From Ruegeria sp. YS9 (GTDB lineage Bacteria > Pseudomonadota > Alphaproteobacteria > Rhodobacterales > Rhodobacteraceae), in the NCBI RefSeq assembly GCF_024628725.1, contig NZ_CP102411.1, forward strand, positions 66,926 to 130,925: a stretch of 64,000 nt of DNA, in the 5' to 3' direction. The notes under the pieces were generated by a model. It saw only the letters and a program-made list of their open reading frames with translations. It was not told where the DNA came from and made no database searches. Positions within the stretch are counted from its first letter, which is position 1. Each line of letters starts with the position of its first letter. Of this stretch, positions 17,016-25,877 are shown one piece after another. A program made the translations under genes and the position numbers.

Positions 17016-18923
17016 TCAGCCGGGCGTATACCAGATCGGGGCCGTATAGGCGCGTTCGGTTGTAACCATCGGCACTTCGGGTGGCATTTCGACGCCAAAG
17101 CGCTTGGCTTCATAGGCGGTCCAGCGCGGCGTGGGGATTTCAATGACCCGTGCGTAATAGAAGGACCGCAGTTCCGGATCAAAGTCGGGATCCGTCCAGA
17201 TACCGATCAGTTCCGGGGCCCCGATGGTATTGGTCCAGGTGGCATTGGTCACGTCGACCGTATTGCCGACATCACCCACTGTTCCATCTTCGTTTGGTTC
17301 CCGATCCCCGGACCAGACCACGTCATAGATCTTTTCCTGTCCGTTTCCATCGGAGTCGATCCAGCCCTTGATGATCTGAATGCGGTCCAGATTGCCCGAG
17401 AGGGGATCGCGCAGGGCAGCCACCAAAAAGGACGGCACCTGGCCCTCCCGAGGTTGCGCTAGATCCCCTCCCATCGGCACGCCCTTGGCGTAACCGATAT
17501 CCGCCGGCAGACGGCTGAGTGTGTCTTCCCCGGAGAATTCATAGCCCCCAAAGAATCGAACCAGCATGCGAGAGCCGGTTGTGCCATAGACCTCGCGCCG
17601 CTTCATCGCATCGAAAATGGCTTCGCGCGTGTTTTCGACAGCCCAGACCGCCGCATAGCCGCCTGCTGCCTGCTGCCAGCCAAGGATCGACAGATCCGGG
17701 TCAGGCGCCTCAATCACAGTATGCTTCCAGCGATGCGGTTCTGGCTCGACGCCGGAATGCTTGCCGAAAAAATTATTCTCTTCGACTGCGGTCAGTCCAT
17801 TATGGGCGTCGGTGCTGCCGATCTGACCAAACTTGAACGGGTTCACTCCAAACTGGGCCTCCAGCTTCATGCCGTTCTTCAGGGCTTCACGGGTGTACTC
17901 ATACTGAAGCATGTCCGGCTCTTTCAGCTCTGTACCGTCCAGATTGGACCGGTCCCAGATGTCTTGATCCGCAAAGGCATCGTCAGGCGACAGCATCGGA
18001 TGTGCCTCGCCTGTGCCTTTGATCTGGGTGACCTCGTAGAGCCGTTCGAACCGGTTGCGCAGCCGAATAATTTCGTCGGTCAAAGGGCCGCCGTCAAAGC
18101 TTTCCACATCGAACATGCGCCCGTTGCTGAGGTTTCCGTTATGCGGAATGGCAATGACATCGCCGCCGGTGCGCTCTTCGAACGCGGCCAGATGGCGCCA
18201 CAGGTCTTCGGGGTTCTTGCTGTCATATTGTGAAAATGGCAGCGTCTGATTGGCTTCGTTCGCATCTCCACGAAAGATCACGTTGCGATGCAGGTTGTTG
18301 CCACCATTGGTGGTGTATTCGTACCCGATCACAGCCGAGAAACGGCCCGGTTCGTTGTAACGGTCTGCCAGTGCGGTGTATTCTCGCCAGGCATTCTTGA
18401 CAGCCGCGCCACTCTCAATCGGAGGTTCGTCATCGGACAATGTGCCGACAATTTCCATCGCAGTGTCAAAGGCCCTTTGGTCATCACCGCTGGTCAGCGC
18501 ATCGTACCATCGCTTACCGGTCTCTGTCGCCAGAATCTCCCGATCACCCTTCAATAGTTGTGGCATCAGCCCGTACATTTCGGCGTGATCGGCAATGACC
18601 ACGAAATCCAGCGGACGCGACAGCTTGGCGCGCAATCCATGAGTGGTGATCACCTCTTCACCGCGCGCAAAGCGAAAAGCATCTTCCTGTGTCAAACGGG
18701 TCATGGTTCCCGCATCAACGGAGACGATGGTGTGCAGATGCGTATCACCCCACATGGGTAGCGTTGGGAAATTGCGCCCGGCATAGGGGGAGAATTCCTC
18801 GGTCCCCAATACCTCCTTTACACTGTCTTCGTGCAGAGTGTGATCTTGGGCGACAACCGGACCTGACGCGATCGCGGTAACGAGAAGGAAACAGGTTAAG
18901 CGGTTTATCCGGGACCATATCAT
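17016..18923 (-). CDS. DUF3604 family secreted protein
   Basis: A 635-residue periplasmic or secreted protein with a signal peptide ending near VVAQ. Metal-binding motifs resembling PHP hydrolases run through it: GDTHLHT near the start, VIADHAEMYG, IPHNGN, and GSTDAHNG. DUF3604 proteins are uncharacterised, but these His/Asp motifs suggest a metal-dependent phosphoesterase or related hydrolase. Two ATGs lie six bases apart; the second (18923) has GAGG at usable spacing, the first is too close. It is divergent from an AraC regulator, probably its activator. Confidence 0.8.
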   Translation of the reverse strand: MIWSRINRLTCFLLVTAIASGPVVAQDHTLHEDSVKEVLGTEEFSPYAGRNFPTLPMWGDTHLHTIVSVDAGTMTRLTQEDAFRFARGEEVITTHGLRAKLSRPLDFVVIADHAEMYGLMPQLLKGDREILATETGKRWYDALTSGDDQRAFDTAMEIVGTLSDDEPPIESGAAVKNAWREYTALADRYNEPGRFSAVIGYEYTTNGGNNLHRNVIFRGDANEANQTLPFSQYDSKNPEDLWRHLAAFEERTGGDVIAIPHNGNLSNGRMFDVESFDGGPLTDEIIRLRNRFERLYEVTQIKGTGEAHPMLSPDDAFADQDIWDRSNLDGTELKEPDMLQYEYTREALKNGMKLEAQFGVNPFKFGQIGSTDAHNGLTAVEENNFFGKHSGVEPEPHRWKHTVIEAPDPDLSILGWQQAAGGYAAVWAVENTREAIFDAMKRREVYGTTGSRMLVRFFGGYEFSGEDTLSRLPADIGYAKGVPMGGDLAQPREGQVPSFLVAALRDPLSGNLDRIQIIKGWIDSDGNGQEKIYDVVWSGDREPNEDGTVGDVGNTVDVTNATWTNTIGAPELIGIWTDPDFDPELRSFYYARVIEIPTPRWTAYEAKRFGVEMPPEVPMVTTERAYTAPIWYTPG

Positions 18924-19031
18924 GATCATACCTCGTGCACGAAAAACGCTGTGATGATAAAATGATGAGGTAGTTTGCAATATGCGATTCTGGCCTGACC
19001 GACGGGATCCCGGTCCGCCCGAGGGGACGCA

Positions 19032-20009
19032 ATGACGGAAAACACCACGAACATGATGGCCGATACCGTTCGGGTTTTGCCCGTGAACGGCATAGAAGCC
19101 ATGCAGGAAGGCGTCAAAGGCGCGTCGGTTGAACCTACACAACTTGGCAAGGGTGCGGTCAGGGGAAAGCTGACCTTTGCGGACCTTGGAGGTTCAGATC
19201 TGACCATCGGGCGACTTAGCGGGTCGCTGGCTATCAACGGACCGCTGTCGCAGGACCGACTTGTGCTTGGCGTATTACTGGAGGCCAACGACACATCGCG
19301 GCAGTGGTCAACCTCCACCCGTACAGGCGATGTCGGAGTGTTCCCGGCTATGACAGAGCATGCATCAAGGTATTCAGGCCAGTCCGGCTATCTGACAATA
19401 TCAGCCGATCTGGACGACATTCGTGAACGTGCCAAATTCCACGAAATACGGCTGCCGCGGAAGTTCTGGCGCAGGGGGCAAATGTATCGGGGATCGATTA
19501 ACGCGATGCGACATCTTTTGAAGACCAGCCAATCAATCGAAGCGGCGTTGACAGATTCACGACATTCGATCTCCATTCCGTCAGCCGCAGCATCTGCAAG
19601 GCGTGAGATTATTGATGCGTTTCTGTATAATTTCGATGGCGCCGTCGGCCTGGAACAACTACGCCATGTCGCTTTCAGGGACCCTCAGCGGGTTGTCCGG
19701 CAAGCACAGGAGTACATCTGGCAACACTCGCATCGCGCCGTCAGCCTGGAGGAGATCTGCGGGGACCTGCGCCTGTCAGGGCGTAGTTTGCATCGCGCCT
19801 TTCATTCGGTTCTGGATATCTCTCCGGCGGCATATGCGCGAAACTGGCGGTTGACGCAGGTCAGACGCCATCTGGCACAATCGAATGGTGCGGATGTAAG
19901 CGTAACTGAAATTGCTACCAGATTTGGCTTTTGGGAGCTCGGTCGGTTTTCCGCGCAATTCAGGGCATTGTTTGGAGAGCTTCCCAGCCAGGTTCTGGCG
20001 CGCCAGTAG
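19032..20009 (+). CDS. AraC-family transcriptional regulator
   Basis: A 325-residue regulator with GAGGGG before its ATG. The C-terminal 100 residues carry the AraC double helix-turn-helix: VSLEEICGDLRLSGRSLHRAF and the second helix around EIATRFGFWELGRFSAQFR. The N-terminal 200 residues resemble the ligand-binding region of ethanolamine-operon or FeaR-like AraC members but I cannot name a ligand. It is divergent from the DUF3604 gene (108-base gap) and likely regulates it. The downstream hydrolase lies 271 bases away and is probably independent. Confidence 0.8.
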   Translation: MTENTTNMMADTVRVLPVNGIEAMQEGVKGASVEPTQLGKGAVRGKLTFADLGGSDLTIGRLSGSLAINGPLSQDRLVLGVLLEANDTSRQWSTSTRTGDVGVFPAMTEHASRYSGQSGYLTISADLDDIRERAKFHEIRLPRKFWRRGQMYRGSINAMRHLLKTSQSIEAALTDSRHSISIPSAAASARREIIDAFLYNFDGAVGLEQLRHVAFRDPQRVVRQAQEYIWQHSHRAVSLEEICGDLRLSGRSLHRAFHSVLDISPAAYARNWRLTQVRRHLAQSNGADVSVTEIATRFGFWELGRFSAQFRALFGELPSQVLARQ

Positions 20010-20280
20010 AAGTTGATCGGTTGTCATTATTGCCTTTCTACAACTCCAAAAGTTGATGATGCGCGAACGTCTGTTATGGGGAAGCTGCACTGCGGCGTTT
20101 AATGACTTGGCCGAGGGCGGCTTTGGGCCGGTTGTTTATGTCCTTGAGAATAGGGCGGGGATGTATGCTGAGACGGTTCCAAGTTCTGCGCTCGAGTCTA
20201 CAAGGGAAGTCGGCTGTGGCAGCATGCATTTGTATAAAGGTCGTGCTAAAATCTGTTCGTCTGTTTGGACGGGGGAAATC

Positions 20281-20997
20281 ATGCCGACAGCCATTCTGAA
20301 CGGCGCGAAAATTTACTACGAAGATACTGGTGGCGAAGGCGAAGCGGTCTTATTCTCGCATGGCCTTCTGTTCAGCGGGGCCATGTTTGAAACGCAGGTC
20401 GCTCACTTGAGGGACCGCTTTCGCTGCATCACGTACGACCATAGGCGTCAGGGACAAAGCAGTGTGACCGAAAGTGGTTATGATATCGACTCGCTGACCG
20501 CCGATGCCGCAGAACTAATCAGAAGCCTGGACGCGGCACCTTGCCATTTTGTCGGCCTGAGCATGGGTGGGTTCGTGGGCATGAGACTGGCAGCTCGTGA
20601 ACCAAGCCTTTTGAAATCGCTGACGTTGCTTGAAACCAGTGCTGATCCTGAAGAGCCAAAAAATGCTCCCAAATATCGAATTTTGAACTTTGTGGCGCGA
20701 TGGATCGGATTATGGGCCGCCATCAATCAGGTCATGCCAATAATGTTCGGTCGCTCTTTTCTTGCCGATCCAGAACGAGCGGAAGAAAGGAAAAGGTGGT
20801 CAAAGGCAATTGTGAGCAGCCATCGGATCGGGATCACACGGGCGGTCAAAGGTGTGATTTCCAGAGAAGGCTGCGCCTCAACGAGAGTGAGAACCGTCAC
20901 CTGCTCACCTACCTCTATGGCCCGGACGGCTATCTCCCTGCTGATCCATCGGTTTACGAAGGCGTACGCGAGACTGCGCGGCGGTATGGGTTTCTGA
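20281..20997 (+). CDS. Alpha/beta hydrolase, truncated at a deletion junction
   Basis: A 238-residue open frame starting after GGGGGAAA. Residues 1-196 are a normal alpha/beta hydrolase: oxyanion region SHGLLFSG, and nucleophile elbow GLSMGGF with S94. It reaches AVKGVISREG, the point where family members continue toward the catalytic acid and histidine, then switches to unrelated low-quality residues for about 40 positions. That tail is the wrong frame of a PhnD-like 3' end. The catalytic Asp and His are therefore missing and the enzyme is expected to be inactive. A deletion joined two genes near 20865-20880. Confidence 0.75.
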   Translation: MPTAILNGAKIYYEDTGGEGEAVLFSHGLLFSGAMFETQVAHLRDRFRCITYDHRRQGQSSVTESGYDIDSLTADAAELIRSLDAAPCHFVGLSMGGFVGMRLAAREPSLLKSLTLLETSADPEEPKNAPKYRILNFVARWIGLWAAINQVMPIMFGRSFLADPERAEERKRWSKAIVSSHRIGITRAVKGVISREGCASTRVRTVTCSPTSMARTAISLLIHRFTKAYARLRGGMGF

Positions 20998-21002
20998 AAT
21001 GA
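20865..21002 (+). pseudogene. phnD: 3' remnant of a PhnD-like substrate-binding protein
   Basis: In the frame ending at 21002 the last 45 codons read as a plausible protein end, with YLYGPDGYLPADPSVYEGV and a C-terminal GFLK. Its TGA overlaps the ATG of the PhnC-like ATPase gene (ATGA), exactly as expected for the binding-protein gene of a phosphonate-type ABC operon. The same bases are read out of frame as the tail of the truncated hydrolase. The rest of the gene is gone. Identity as phnD is inferred from position and the two following genes. Confidence 0.6.
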
Positions 21003-21769
21003 ACCCTGTGATTTCACTCAACGCGGTATCGCAGCACTTTGCCAGTGCGGCAGCTCTTGCAGATGTTTCACTGTCGGTGCAGCCGGGTGAAAGTGTCGCG
21101 CTACTCGGTCCTTCGGGAGCGGGCAAATCAACGTTGCTGGCGTTGTTGGATGGTCGTTCGAGCGGTTGGCAGGGCGAGGCCCAGGTGCTGGGCAAGTCAC
21201 TTTTGGCAACAGGAATTCCATCCCGCGAGGACCGTGCCAATATCGGCTTTGTCTTCCAGGAATTCGCATTGGTTGATCGGCAGAGTGTCTATCAGAATGT
21301 GATGAACGGTCGGATGGGCCGGATGAATATCTGGTCCTCACTCTGGGGGCGGTTCCGGGAAGAGGACCATATGTGCGTGACACGGGCGCTTCAGGATACG
21401 GGGCTGTCCGATCTGGCAAGCCGCCGTGCCGATCAGTTGTCGGGTGGACAACGGCAGCGCGTTGCGATTGCCAGATGTCTGGCACAAGAACCCGAGTTGA
21501 TCCTTGCGGATGAGCCCGTCAGCAATTTGGACCCTGCTCACGCAGAACGCATTCTGAGCCTGATCACCAGCTCTGCACGTAGCCGCGAAATCGGCGTCAT
21601 TTTCAGCTCGCATCAGCCCGACCTGTCACGCCGCTTTGCTGAGCGCATCATAGGCCTGCGAGATGGCGTGGTATTGTTCGACAAACCGTCGGCTCAGTTG
21701 ACCAGCGGGGACATCGATGAACTGTATCACGGTGCCGGTGTCACATCGGGGCTGCGTGTAGTCAGTTGA
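20999..21769 (+). CDS. phnC: Phosphonate-type ABC transporter ATP-binding protein
   Basis: A 256-residue ABC ATPase. Walker A is GPSGAGKS (37-44), the Q-loop FVFQEFAL, the signature LSGGQRQR near 147, and Walker B LILADEP. YQNVMNGRMGR and the residues around it match PhnC rather than generic ABC ATPases. It would power uptake of phosphonate, phosphite or a related oxyanion with the PhnE-like permease that follows at once (TGATG). The partner binding-protein gene upstream is destroyed, so transport probably fails unless another binding protein substitutes. Confidence 0.8.
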   Translation: MNPVISLNAVSQHFASAAALADVSLSVQPGESVALLGPSGAGKSTLLALLDGRSSGWQGEAQVLGKSLLATGIPSREDRANIGFVFQEFALVDRQSVYQNVMNGRMGRMNIWSSLWGRFREEDHMCVTRALQDTGLSDLASRRADQLSGGQRQRVAIARCLAQEPELILADEPVSNLDPAHAERILSLITSSARSREIGVIFSSHQPDLSRRFAERIIGLRDGVVLFDKPSAQLTSGDIDELYHGAGVTSGLRVVS

Positions 21770-22512
21770 TGGGTCGATCCGTCATTTGGGTCATGCTGGT
21801 GCTGGCGATCCTGTGGTCGCTGACCAGCGGAGATATGGGATTGGGCAAGCTGCCAGGCGCGGGACCCCGTCTGGCAGAGTTTTTGGGGCGTATGATCCCA
21901 CCTGACCTGTCCGTTTGGCGCGAGGTTCTGACCGGGCTGGCGGAGACTCTGAGGATCGCCATTCTGGGAACATTGTTCGCCGTGATCCTGTCGGTGGGAC
22001 TGGCCGTTTTGGCCTCTGAAACTATGGTACCACCAGCGATCTGGCGTCCCGTCCGTGCCTTGCTTGCGGTTATCCGGTCGATCCCGCTGATCCTGGTCGC
22101 TATGCTAATGGTGGGCGCTGTTGGGTTGGGTCCGCTTCCCGGTATACTGGCAATCACATTTCACGCGACCGGCATGTTGGCAAAGTTCTATGCAGAAGCC
22201 ATCGACAATGTTGCCACCGCTCCTGTGGCGGCGCTTGAAAGCGCAGGGGCCAACAGAATTCAACAGTTGCGTTGGGCAATCTGGCCGCAGATGGCGCCTG
22301 TGATCATGCGCGATACCGTATTTCGGTTTGAGCTAAATCTGCGCGAAAGCCTGATACTGGGCATTGTCGGTGCAGGTGGCATTGGGTTGTATGTGCAAAC
22401 CTATGTACGGTCGTTTCAGTATGAAAAGGCTGCGACCGTGACGTTGGCAATCATTGTTCTGGTTTTATTGTCAGAGGCGCTGAATATGGCCTTGCAAAAA
22501 CGGTTCAACTAA
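21769..22512 (+). CDS. phnE: Phosphonate-type ABC transporter permease
   Basis: A 247-residue inner-membrane protein with about six transmembrane helices. The ABC permease EAA loop is ALESAGANRIQQLRWAIWPQ, and the C-terminus GAGGIGLYVQTYVRSFQYEKA is characteristic of PhnE. The ATG at 21769 shares one base with the stop of the ATPase gene; TTG three bases earlier is an alternative. It completes the ATPase-permease pair of an operon whose binding protein is reduced to a remnant. Confidence 0.8.
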   Translation: MGRSVIWVMLVLAILWSLTSGDMGLGKLPGAGPRLAEFLGRMIPPDLSVWREVLTGLAETLRIAILGTLFAVILSVGLAVLASETMVPPAIWRPVRALLAVIRSIPLILVAMLMVGAVGLGPLPGILAITFHATGMLAKFYAEAIDNVATAPVAALESAGANRIQQLRWAIWPQMAPVIMRDTVFRFELNLRESLILGIVGAGGIGLYVQTYVRSFQYEKAATVTLAIIVLVLLSEALNMALQKRFN

Positions 22513-22710
22513 GCCGGAATTTCCCAATTCTCTAAAGAAAAGGCTCGTGTCTTTCCTTTTCTTCCATCGCGGTTGAAGGTTGGATGCTTCGCTTGAAACC
22601 GGGCCGGTGTAGCCTGCTACACACGCCCTCGCGCTGGTTTGTTAAGGCCTCAAGCTTGCTAGATTGAAAATCGCCTGCGTTGAGGAAAATTCTTGGTGCC
22701 AATCTAGCGT

Positions 22711-23472
22711 TCAAACGGATTCACCAGAGTTGCCATGGGAATGTGTTGCCGAAACATTTGCCACCAGCCTGCCAGTGCGTAGTGCTCTTACACGTGCGTT
22801 CATCCAATGCCTCACGACGACTCGGTACATCAGTTCACGAAAAAAGCCAAAGTTCTGCCTGTGACGGACATAAAAGGAGTCAGGTGAGTCAAAGTCCCCA
22901 AAATCCTGCACGATGCCGTTTCTTTGAATGTATGTGTCACGGCCTTCCCATTCGACCTGGGGATCGCTCAGGCAATCCGTCCCCACACCATACCCACACA
23001 GGCTTTCTGTTTTGGGAAATGTCTGCTGCAACACGCGTAAGAAAAGCTCATCCAGAATAAAGCCTTCCAGCTTTAGCCACGTACCCTCTGCTTCGACTTC
23101 AACCCATGAATGCACAATCTCCGTCGGCGCCATCGGATAGAAAAGCTCGGGAACCACACCCCTCTGCAACTCTTTGTGGATCGTAAAGCCATGCAAACGG
23201 CATCGGATACCGCTGCCGCGAAACAGTGCCATCAGAAGAGTGCCCTTGGTATTGCATTGCCCATAGCCATTGGCGAGTACCTCTGATGCCGGGATATCGT
23301 CTGCACGGTTGTAACCAAAGGCAATCTCGTTACGCACGAAATCATAAATAGCGCCAATTCGATCCAAGACAGGCAGATCGGGCCAGCGCCGTTCCGTTAT
23401 GAGTCCCAAAATTGCGGGTGTTTCAAAATCAAGCAGAGGTGTGGCGGTTAGCAACGGGTCTCGGTTCAGCAT
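22711..23472 (-). CDS. Transglutaminase-like protein under a MerR-type promoter
   Basis: A 253-residue cytoplasmic-looking protein with a transglutaminase/protease fold: catalytic cysteine C73 in GYGQCNTKG, histidine H121 in IVHSWVEVE, and the third position near WLKLEG. No signal peptide is visible. Such domains act as proteases, peptide N-glycanases or cross-linking enzymes; the substrate here is unknown. It lies downstream of a MerR regulator gene on the same strand, and a separate promoter with a 19-bp spacer (23503-23533) directs transcription into it, so it is probably induced by metal. Confidence 0.75.
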   Translation of the reverse strand: MLNRDPLLTATPLLDFETPAILGLITERRWPDLPVLDRIGAIYDFVRNEIAFGYNRADDIPASEVLANGYGQCNTKGTLLMALFRGSGIRCRLHGFTIHKELQRGVVPELFYPMAPTEIVHSWVEVEAEGTWLKLEGFILDELFLRVLQQTFPKTESLCGYGVGTDCLSDPQVEWEGRDTYIQRNGIVQDFGDFDSPDSFYVRHRQNFGFFRELMYRVVVRHWMNARVRALRTGRLVANVSATHSHGNSGESV

Positions 23473-23502
23473 TTGGTCTCTCGTCGAATCAACTCAGAAA
23501 GA

Positions 23503-23533
23503 CTTGTAATTGCTACAGTGACTATAGCTTCAA
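23503..23533 (-). promoter_or_regulatory. MerR-type promoter of the transglutaminase gene
   Basis: On the minus strand: TTGAAG, 19-bp spacer, TACAAG. The spacer contains CTATAG-tca-CTGTAG, an imperfect dyad. A 19-20 bp spacer with a central dyad is the known hallmark of promoters that MerR proteins untwist. It matches the promoters at 24108, 31030 and 32225. Confidence 0.75.
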
Positions 23534-23569
23534 GGGGCTAATTCCAGTTCGCAACGACGCTGCCCAGGG

Positions 23570-23998
23570 TTACGCGCCGATTTCTTCGTGATCAGTAAGA
23601 CATTCGGAATGATCGCGCAGAACTTCGAGTACACGACAATCCGAGGTGTTGCCGCCACTGCATTCATGCACCATGCGCTCCAGCTCGGTCCGCAACGCTT
23701 CCAGCCGCGCCATTCTTTGCTCAATCTGTTTGAGTTGCCGGCGCGCGATACTGTCGGCTTCATGACAGGGGCGATCCGGATCGTCGGACAAATCAAGCAG
23801 TTCGCGTATCGCCTCAAGCGAAAACCCCAGTTGGCGGGCGTGACGGATAAAAGCCAGGCGATCCAATTCGGTATGGCCATAACGCCGCTGGCCACCTTCG
23901 GTGCGCCCCGGTTCCGGCATAAGTCCGATCTGCTCGTAGTAGCGGATCGTCTGAACCTTGGTTCCGGTCTTTTTTCCAAGCGTTCCGATCGTCAGCAT
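23570..23998 (-). CDS. MerR-family metal regulator (CadR/PbrR/ZntR-like)
   Basis: A 142-residue MerR protein with AAGGAGAC before its ATG. The N-terminal winged helix (IRYYEQIGLMPEP, then GQRRYG) is followed by a dimerisation helix and metal-binding loop. Cysteines C78, C113, C121 and C133 correspond to the divalent-metal sensor pattern; the Cys near 78 is Ser in the copper sensor CueR, so Zn, Cd or Pb is more likely than Cu. It lies between two MerR-type promoters (23503 leftward, 24108 rightward). The near-identical CTCTAG dyads before the P-type ATPase and L,D-transpeptidase genes suggest it controls those too. Confidence 0.85.
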   Translation of the reverse strand: MLTIGTLGKKTGTKVQTIRYYEQIGLMPEPGRTEGGQRRYGHTELDRLAFIRHARQLGFSLEAIRELLDLSDDPDRPCHEADSIARRQLKQIEQRMARLEALRTELERMVHECSGGNTSDCRVLEVLRDHSECLTDHEEIGA

Positions 23999-24107
23999 CT
24001 GGGTCTCCTTGCAAAGTTACAGCTTATGTAGGTTCAGGTCAGCACCGCACAATAGCACCTTCCAGCCGGTGGACCTGTGACACCCAGCCGCAGGCTCGAA
24101 ATCACCT

Positions 24108-24138
24108 TTGAACCTCTAGCAGGTAGAGGGTGTACACG
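24108..24138 (+). promoter_or_regulatory. MerR-type promoter of the sco-dsb operon
   Basis: TTGAAC, 19-bp spacer, TACACG. The spacer holds the dyad CTCTA-gcagg-TAGAG followed by GGGTG, closely resembling the published PbrR/CadR operators with their CTATAG...TAGAGGGTGT layout. It faces the sco gene starting at 24176, away from merR. Confidence 0.8.
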
Positions 24139-24175
24139 CCGTTCTGAACCAAGAATCGCAGGCGGACGGCTAACT

Positions 24176-24775
24176 TTGAAACTGACTGTATTTCAGAAAA
24201 TCTTATGGGTGCTGGCTGGTGTCGCAACGGCGGCATTTGCCTATCTGATGTTGTGGTCAGATAACAGATCCGTACGGACCGAAGAAGGTTCTGTCCCGTT
24301 CGAGGCCAGGTTCGAACTGACAGATCACTCTGGTGTTGTCCGTACTCAGAACGACTTTGCGGGCAAGTGGATGTTGGTGTTTTTTGGGTTCACCAACTGC
24401 CCGGACGTTTGCCCTACAACACTGTCCGAGGTGGCAGCAGTGCAGGAAGGCCTGGGAACCCAATCAAACCAAGTGCAACCCATCTTCATTTCAATTGACC
24501 CCGAACGCGACACTCCGGCCGTCTTGGCCGAGTATGTACCACTTTTCGATGCGGGGATCATTGGACTTACAGGCACGTCAGAACAGATAGCGCAAACGTC
24601 CAAGACTTTTCCGATATTCTACGAACGGATCGAACAAGCCGCTGCACCGGACGGATACACGATGGGGCATACCTCTCATCTGTTTCTGTTCAATGAGGAC
24701 GCTGGATTCGTTCAGTCCTGGTCATATGGCACGCCTCCCGAAGAAATTCTTGCGGATCTGAAACAGAGACTCTGA
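24176..24775 (+). CDS. SCO1/SenC family copper chaperone
   Basis: About 199 residues from a TTG start. The frame is open further upstream but that part lies in the MerR-type promoter, so an earlier start is excluded. One N-terminal membrane anchor precedes a thioredoxin-fold domain with the copper-binding CPDVCP (75-80) and the distal histidine in GHTSHLFLF near 165. Sco proteins deliver copper to, or reduce cysteines of, the CuA centre of cytochrome oxidase. It heads a six-gene run with dsbB-, dsbA-, PCuAC-, sco- and M23-type genes. Confidence 0.85.
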   Translation: MKLTVFQKILWVLAGVATAAFAYLMLWSDNRSVRTEEGSVPFEARFELTDHSGVVRTQNDFAGKWMLVFFGFTNCPDVCPTTLSEVAAVQEGLGTQSNQVQPIFISIDPERDTPAVLAEYVPLFDAGIIGLTGTSEQIAQTSKTFPIFYERIEQAAAPDGYTMGHTSHLFLFNEDAGFVQSWSYGTPPEEILADLKQRL

Positions 24776-24780
24776 GCACC

Positions 24781-25203
24781 ATGTCCTGGTTTTCCAAAGA
24801 TACACTTCTCGGCCTGGCCTGGGCGATTGCCCTGGTTGCTTCTCTTTCTGTTCTGTTCATTGGAGAGATCCTGGGGCAGACGCCCTGTGTGCTTTGCTGG
24901 TTCCAGCGCGCGTTCATGTTCCCATTGGCGATCGTACTGGGGCTTGGCCTGTGGTGGCAGGACCAGAACGTGGGCCGTTACGGGATAGCACTGGCATTGG
25001 GGGGCGCTGCTGTCGCCTTGTGGCACATGGGCCTGTATGCCGGTCTGATCCCCGAAAAAATCCAACCATGCTCAGCTAGCGGTCCGTCCTGCACGGACGC
25101 AAATCAAACTGTTTTGGGCGTCCCGATTCCGCTGATGGCGCTCGTTTCATTCGCGCTAATCGGCGTTCTGTGCGCCCTTTCACTCAAGGAGAAACAAGTA
25201 TGA
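24781..25203 (+). CDS. dsbB: Disulfide bond formation protein DsbB
   Basis: A 140-residue membrane protein with four helices. The two redox pairs of DsbB are present: C36-x-x-C39 in PCVLCW, and C97/C104 in the periplasmic loop. It reoxidises DsbA-type proteins and passes electrons to ubiquinone. It begins five bases after the sco stop and overlaps the DsbA-like gene by four bases, so the pair is co-translated. Here it may keep the thiols of the Sco and DsbA-like proteins in a defined redox state. Confidence 0.85.
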   Translation: MSWFSKDTLLGLAWAIALVASLSVLFIGEILGQTPCVLCWFQRAFMFPLAIVLGLGLWWQDQNVGRYGIALALGGAAVALWHMGLYAGLIPEKIQPCSASGPSCTDANQTVLGVPIPLMALVSFALIGVLCALSLKEKQV

Positions 25204-25859
25204 ACAGACGAGGCCTGATTTTGTCCGTTCTCGCATTTGGTGGCGCTGGTTTTGGAGCCGCCTCCTGGTACGTGAACCGCCCGGCTGCTTCAGGCAACAC
25301 CGAGCCTGTCGCACCCGAAATCGCTGAAACACTTATCCGTTCTTACTCGCCTGTTCTCGGCCCTAAAGACGCACCGGTTACAATTGTCGAATTTTTCGAT
25401 CCGGCTTGTGAAGCCTGCCGTGCCTTTCATCCGGTCGTGAAGGACATCATGGCACAGCATGGAGACGCCGTGCGCGTTGTGATCCGGTACACCCCTTTCC
25501 ATGGCGAAGGCTCAGAGGAGGCGATCCGCGTGCTTGAAGCGGCACGCATGCAGGGGGTCTTTGAACCGGTCCTGGAAGCCGTGCTGCGAGAGCAGCCCAA
25601 ATGGGCCGCGCATGGTGCGCCTGAGCCTGGTCTTATTATTCGAATTGCAGCAGCGGCGGGACTGGATGCCGATGCAGCGCAGGCACAAATGCTCGCGCCC
25701 CAGACAGTCGGTGTTCTTAATCAGGATCGCGCTGATGTCGAAGCGGTCGGTATACGGCAAACTCCGACATTCTTCGTCAATGGCAAATCTCTGGATCCGT
25801 TTGGTGAGGCTGAATTGAGACGTCTGGTCGCTGCAGAAGTTGCAGCACTGCAAAGCTGA
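25200..25859 (+). CDS. DsbA-family thiol-disulfide oxidoreductase
   Basis: A 219-residue periplasmic thioredoxin-fold protein with an N-terminal anchor or uncleaved signal. The active site is C70-E-A-C73 in FFDPACEACRAF, and the cis-proline loop is RQTPTFFVNG. The CEAC dipeptide differs from the CPHC of classical DsbA and is closer to ScsC/BdbD-like proteins linked to copper tolerance. The ATG overlaps the dsbB stop. It probably oxidises or shuffles disulfides in proteins damaged by thiophilic metals. Confidence 0.8.
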   Translation: MNRRGLILSVLAFGGAGFGAASWYVNRPAASGNTEPVAPEIAETLIRSYSPVLGPKDAPVTIVEFFDPACEACRAFHPVVKDIMAQHGDAVRVVIRYTPFHGEGSEEAIRVLEAARMQGVFEPVLEAVLREQPKWAAHGAPEPGLIIRIAAAAGLDADAAQAQMLAPQTVGVLNQDRADVEAVGIRQTPTFFVNGKSLDPFGEAELRRLVAAEVAALQS

Positions 25860-25877
25860 GCAGTAGCGAGAGGTACT

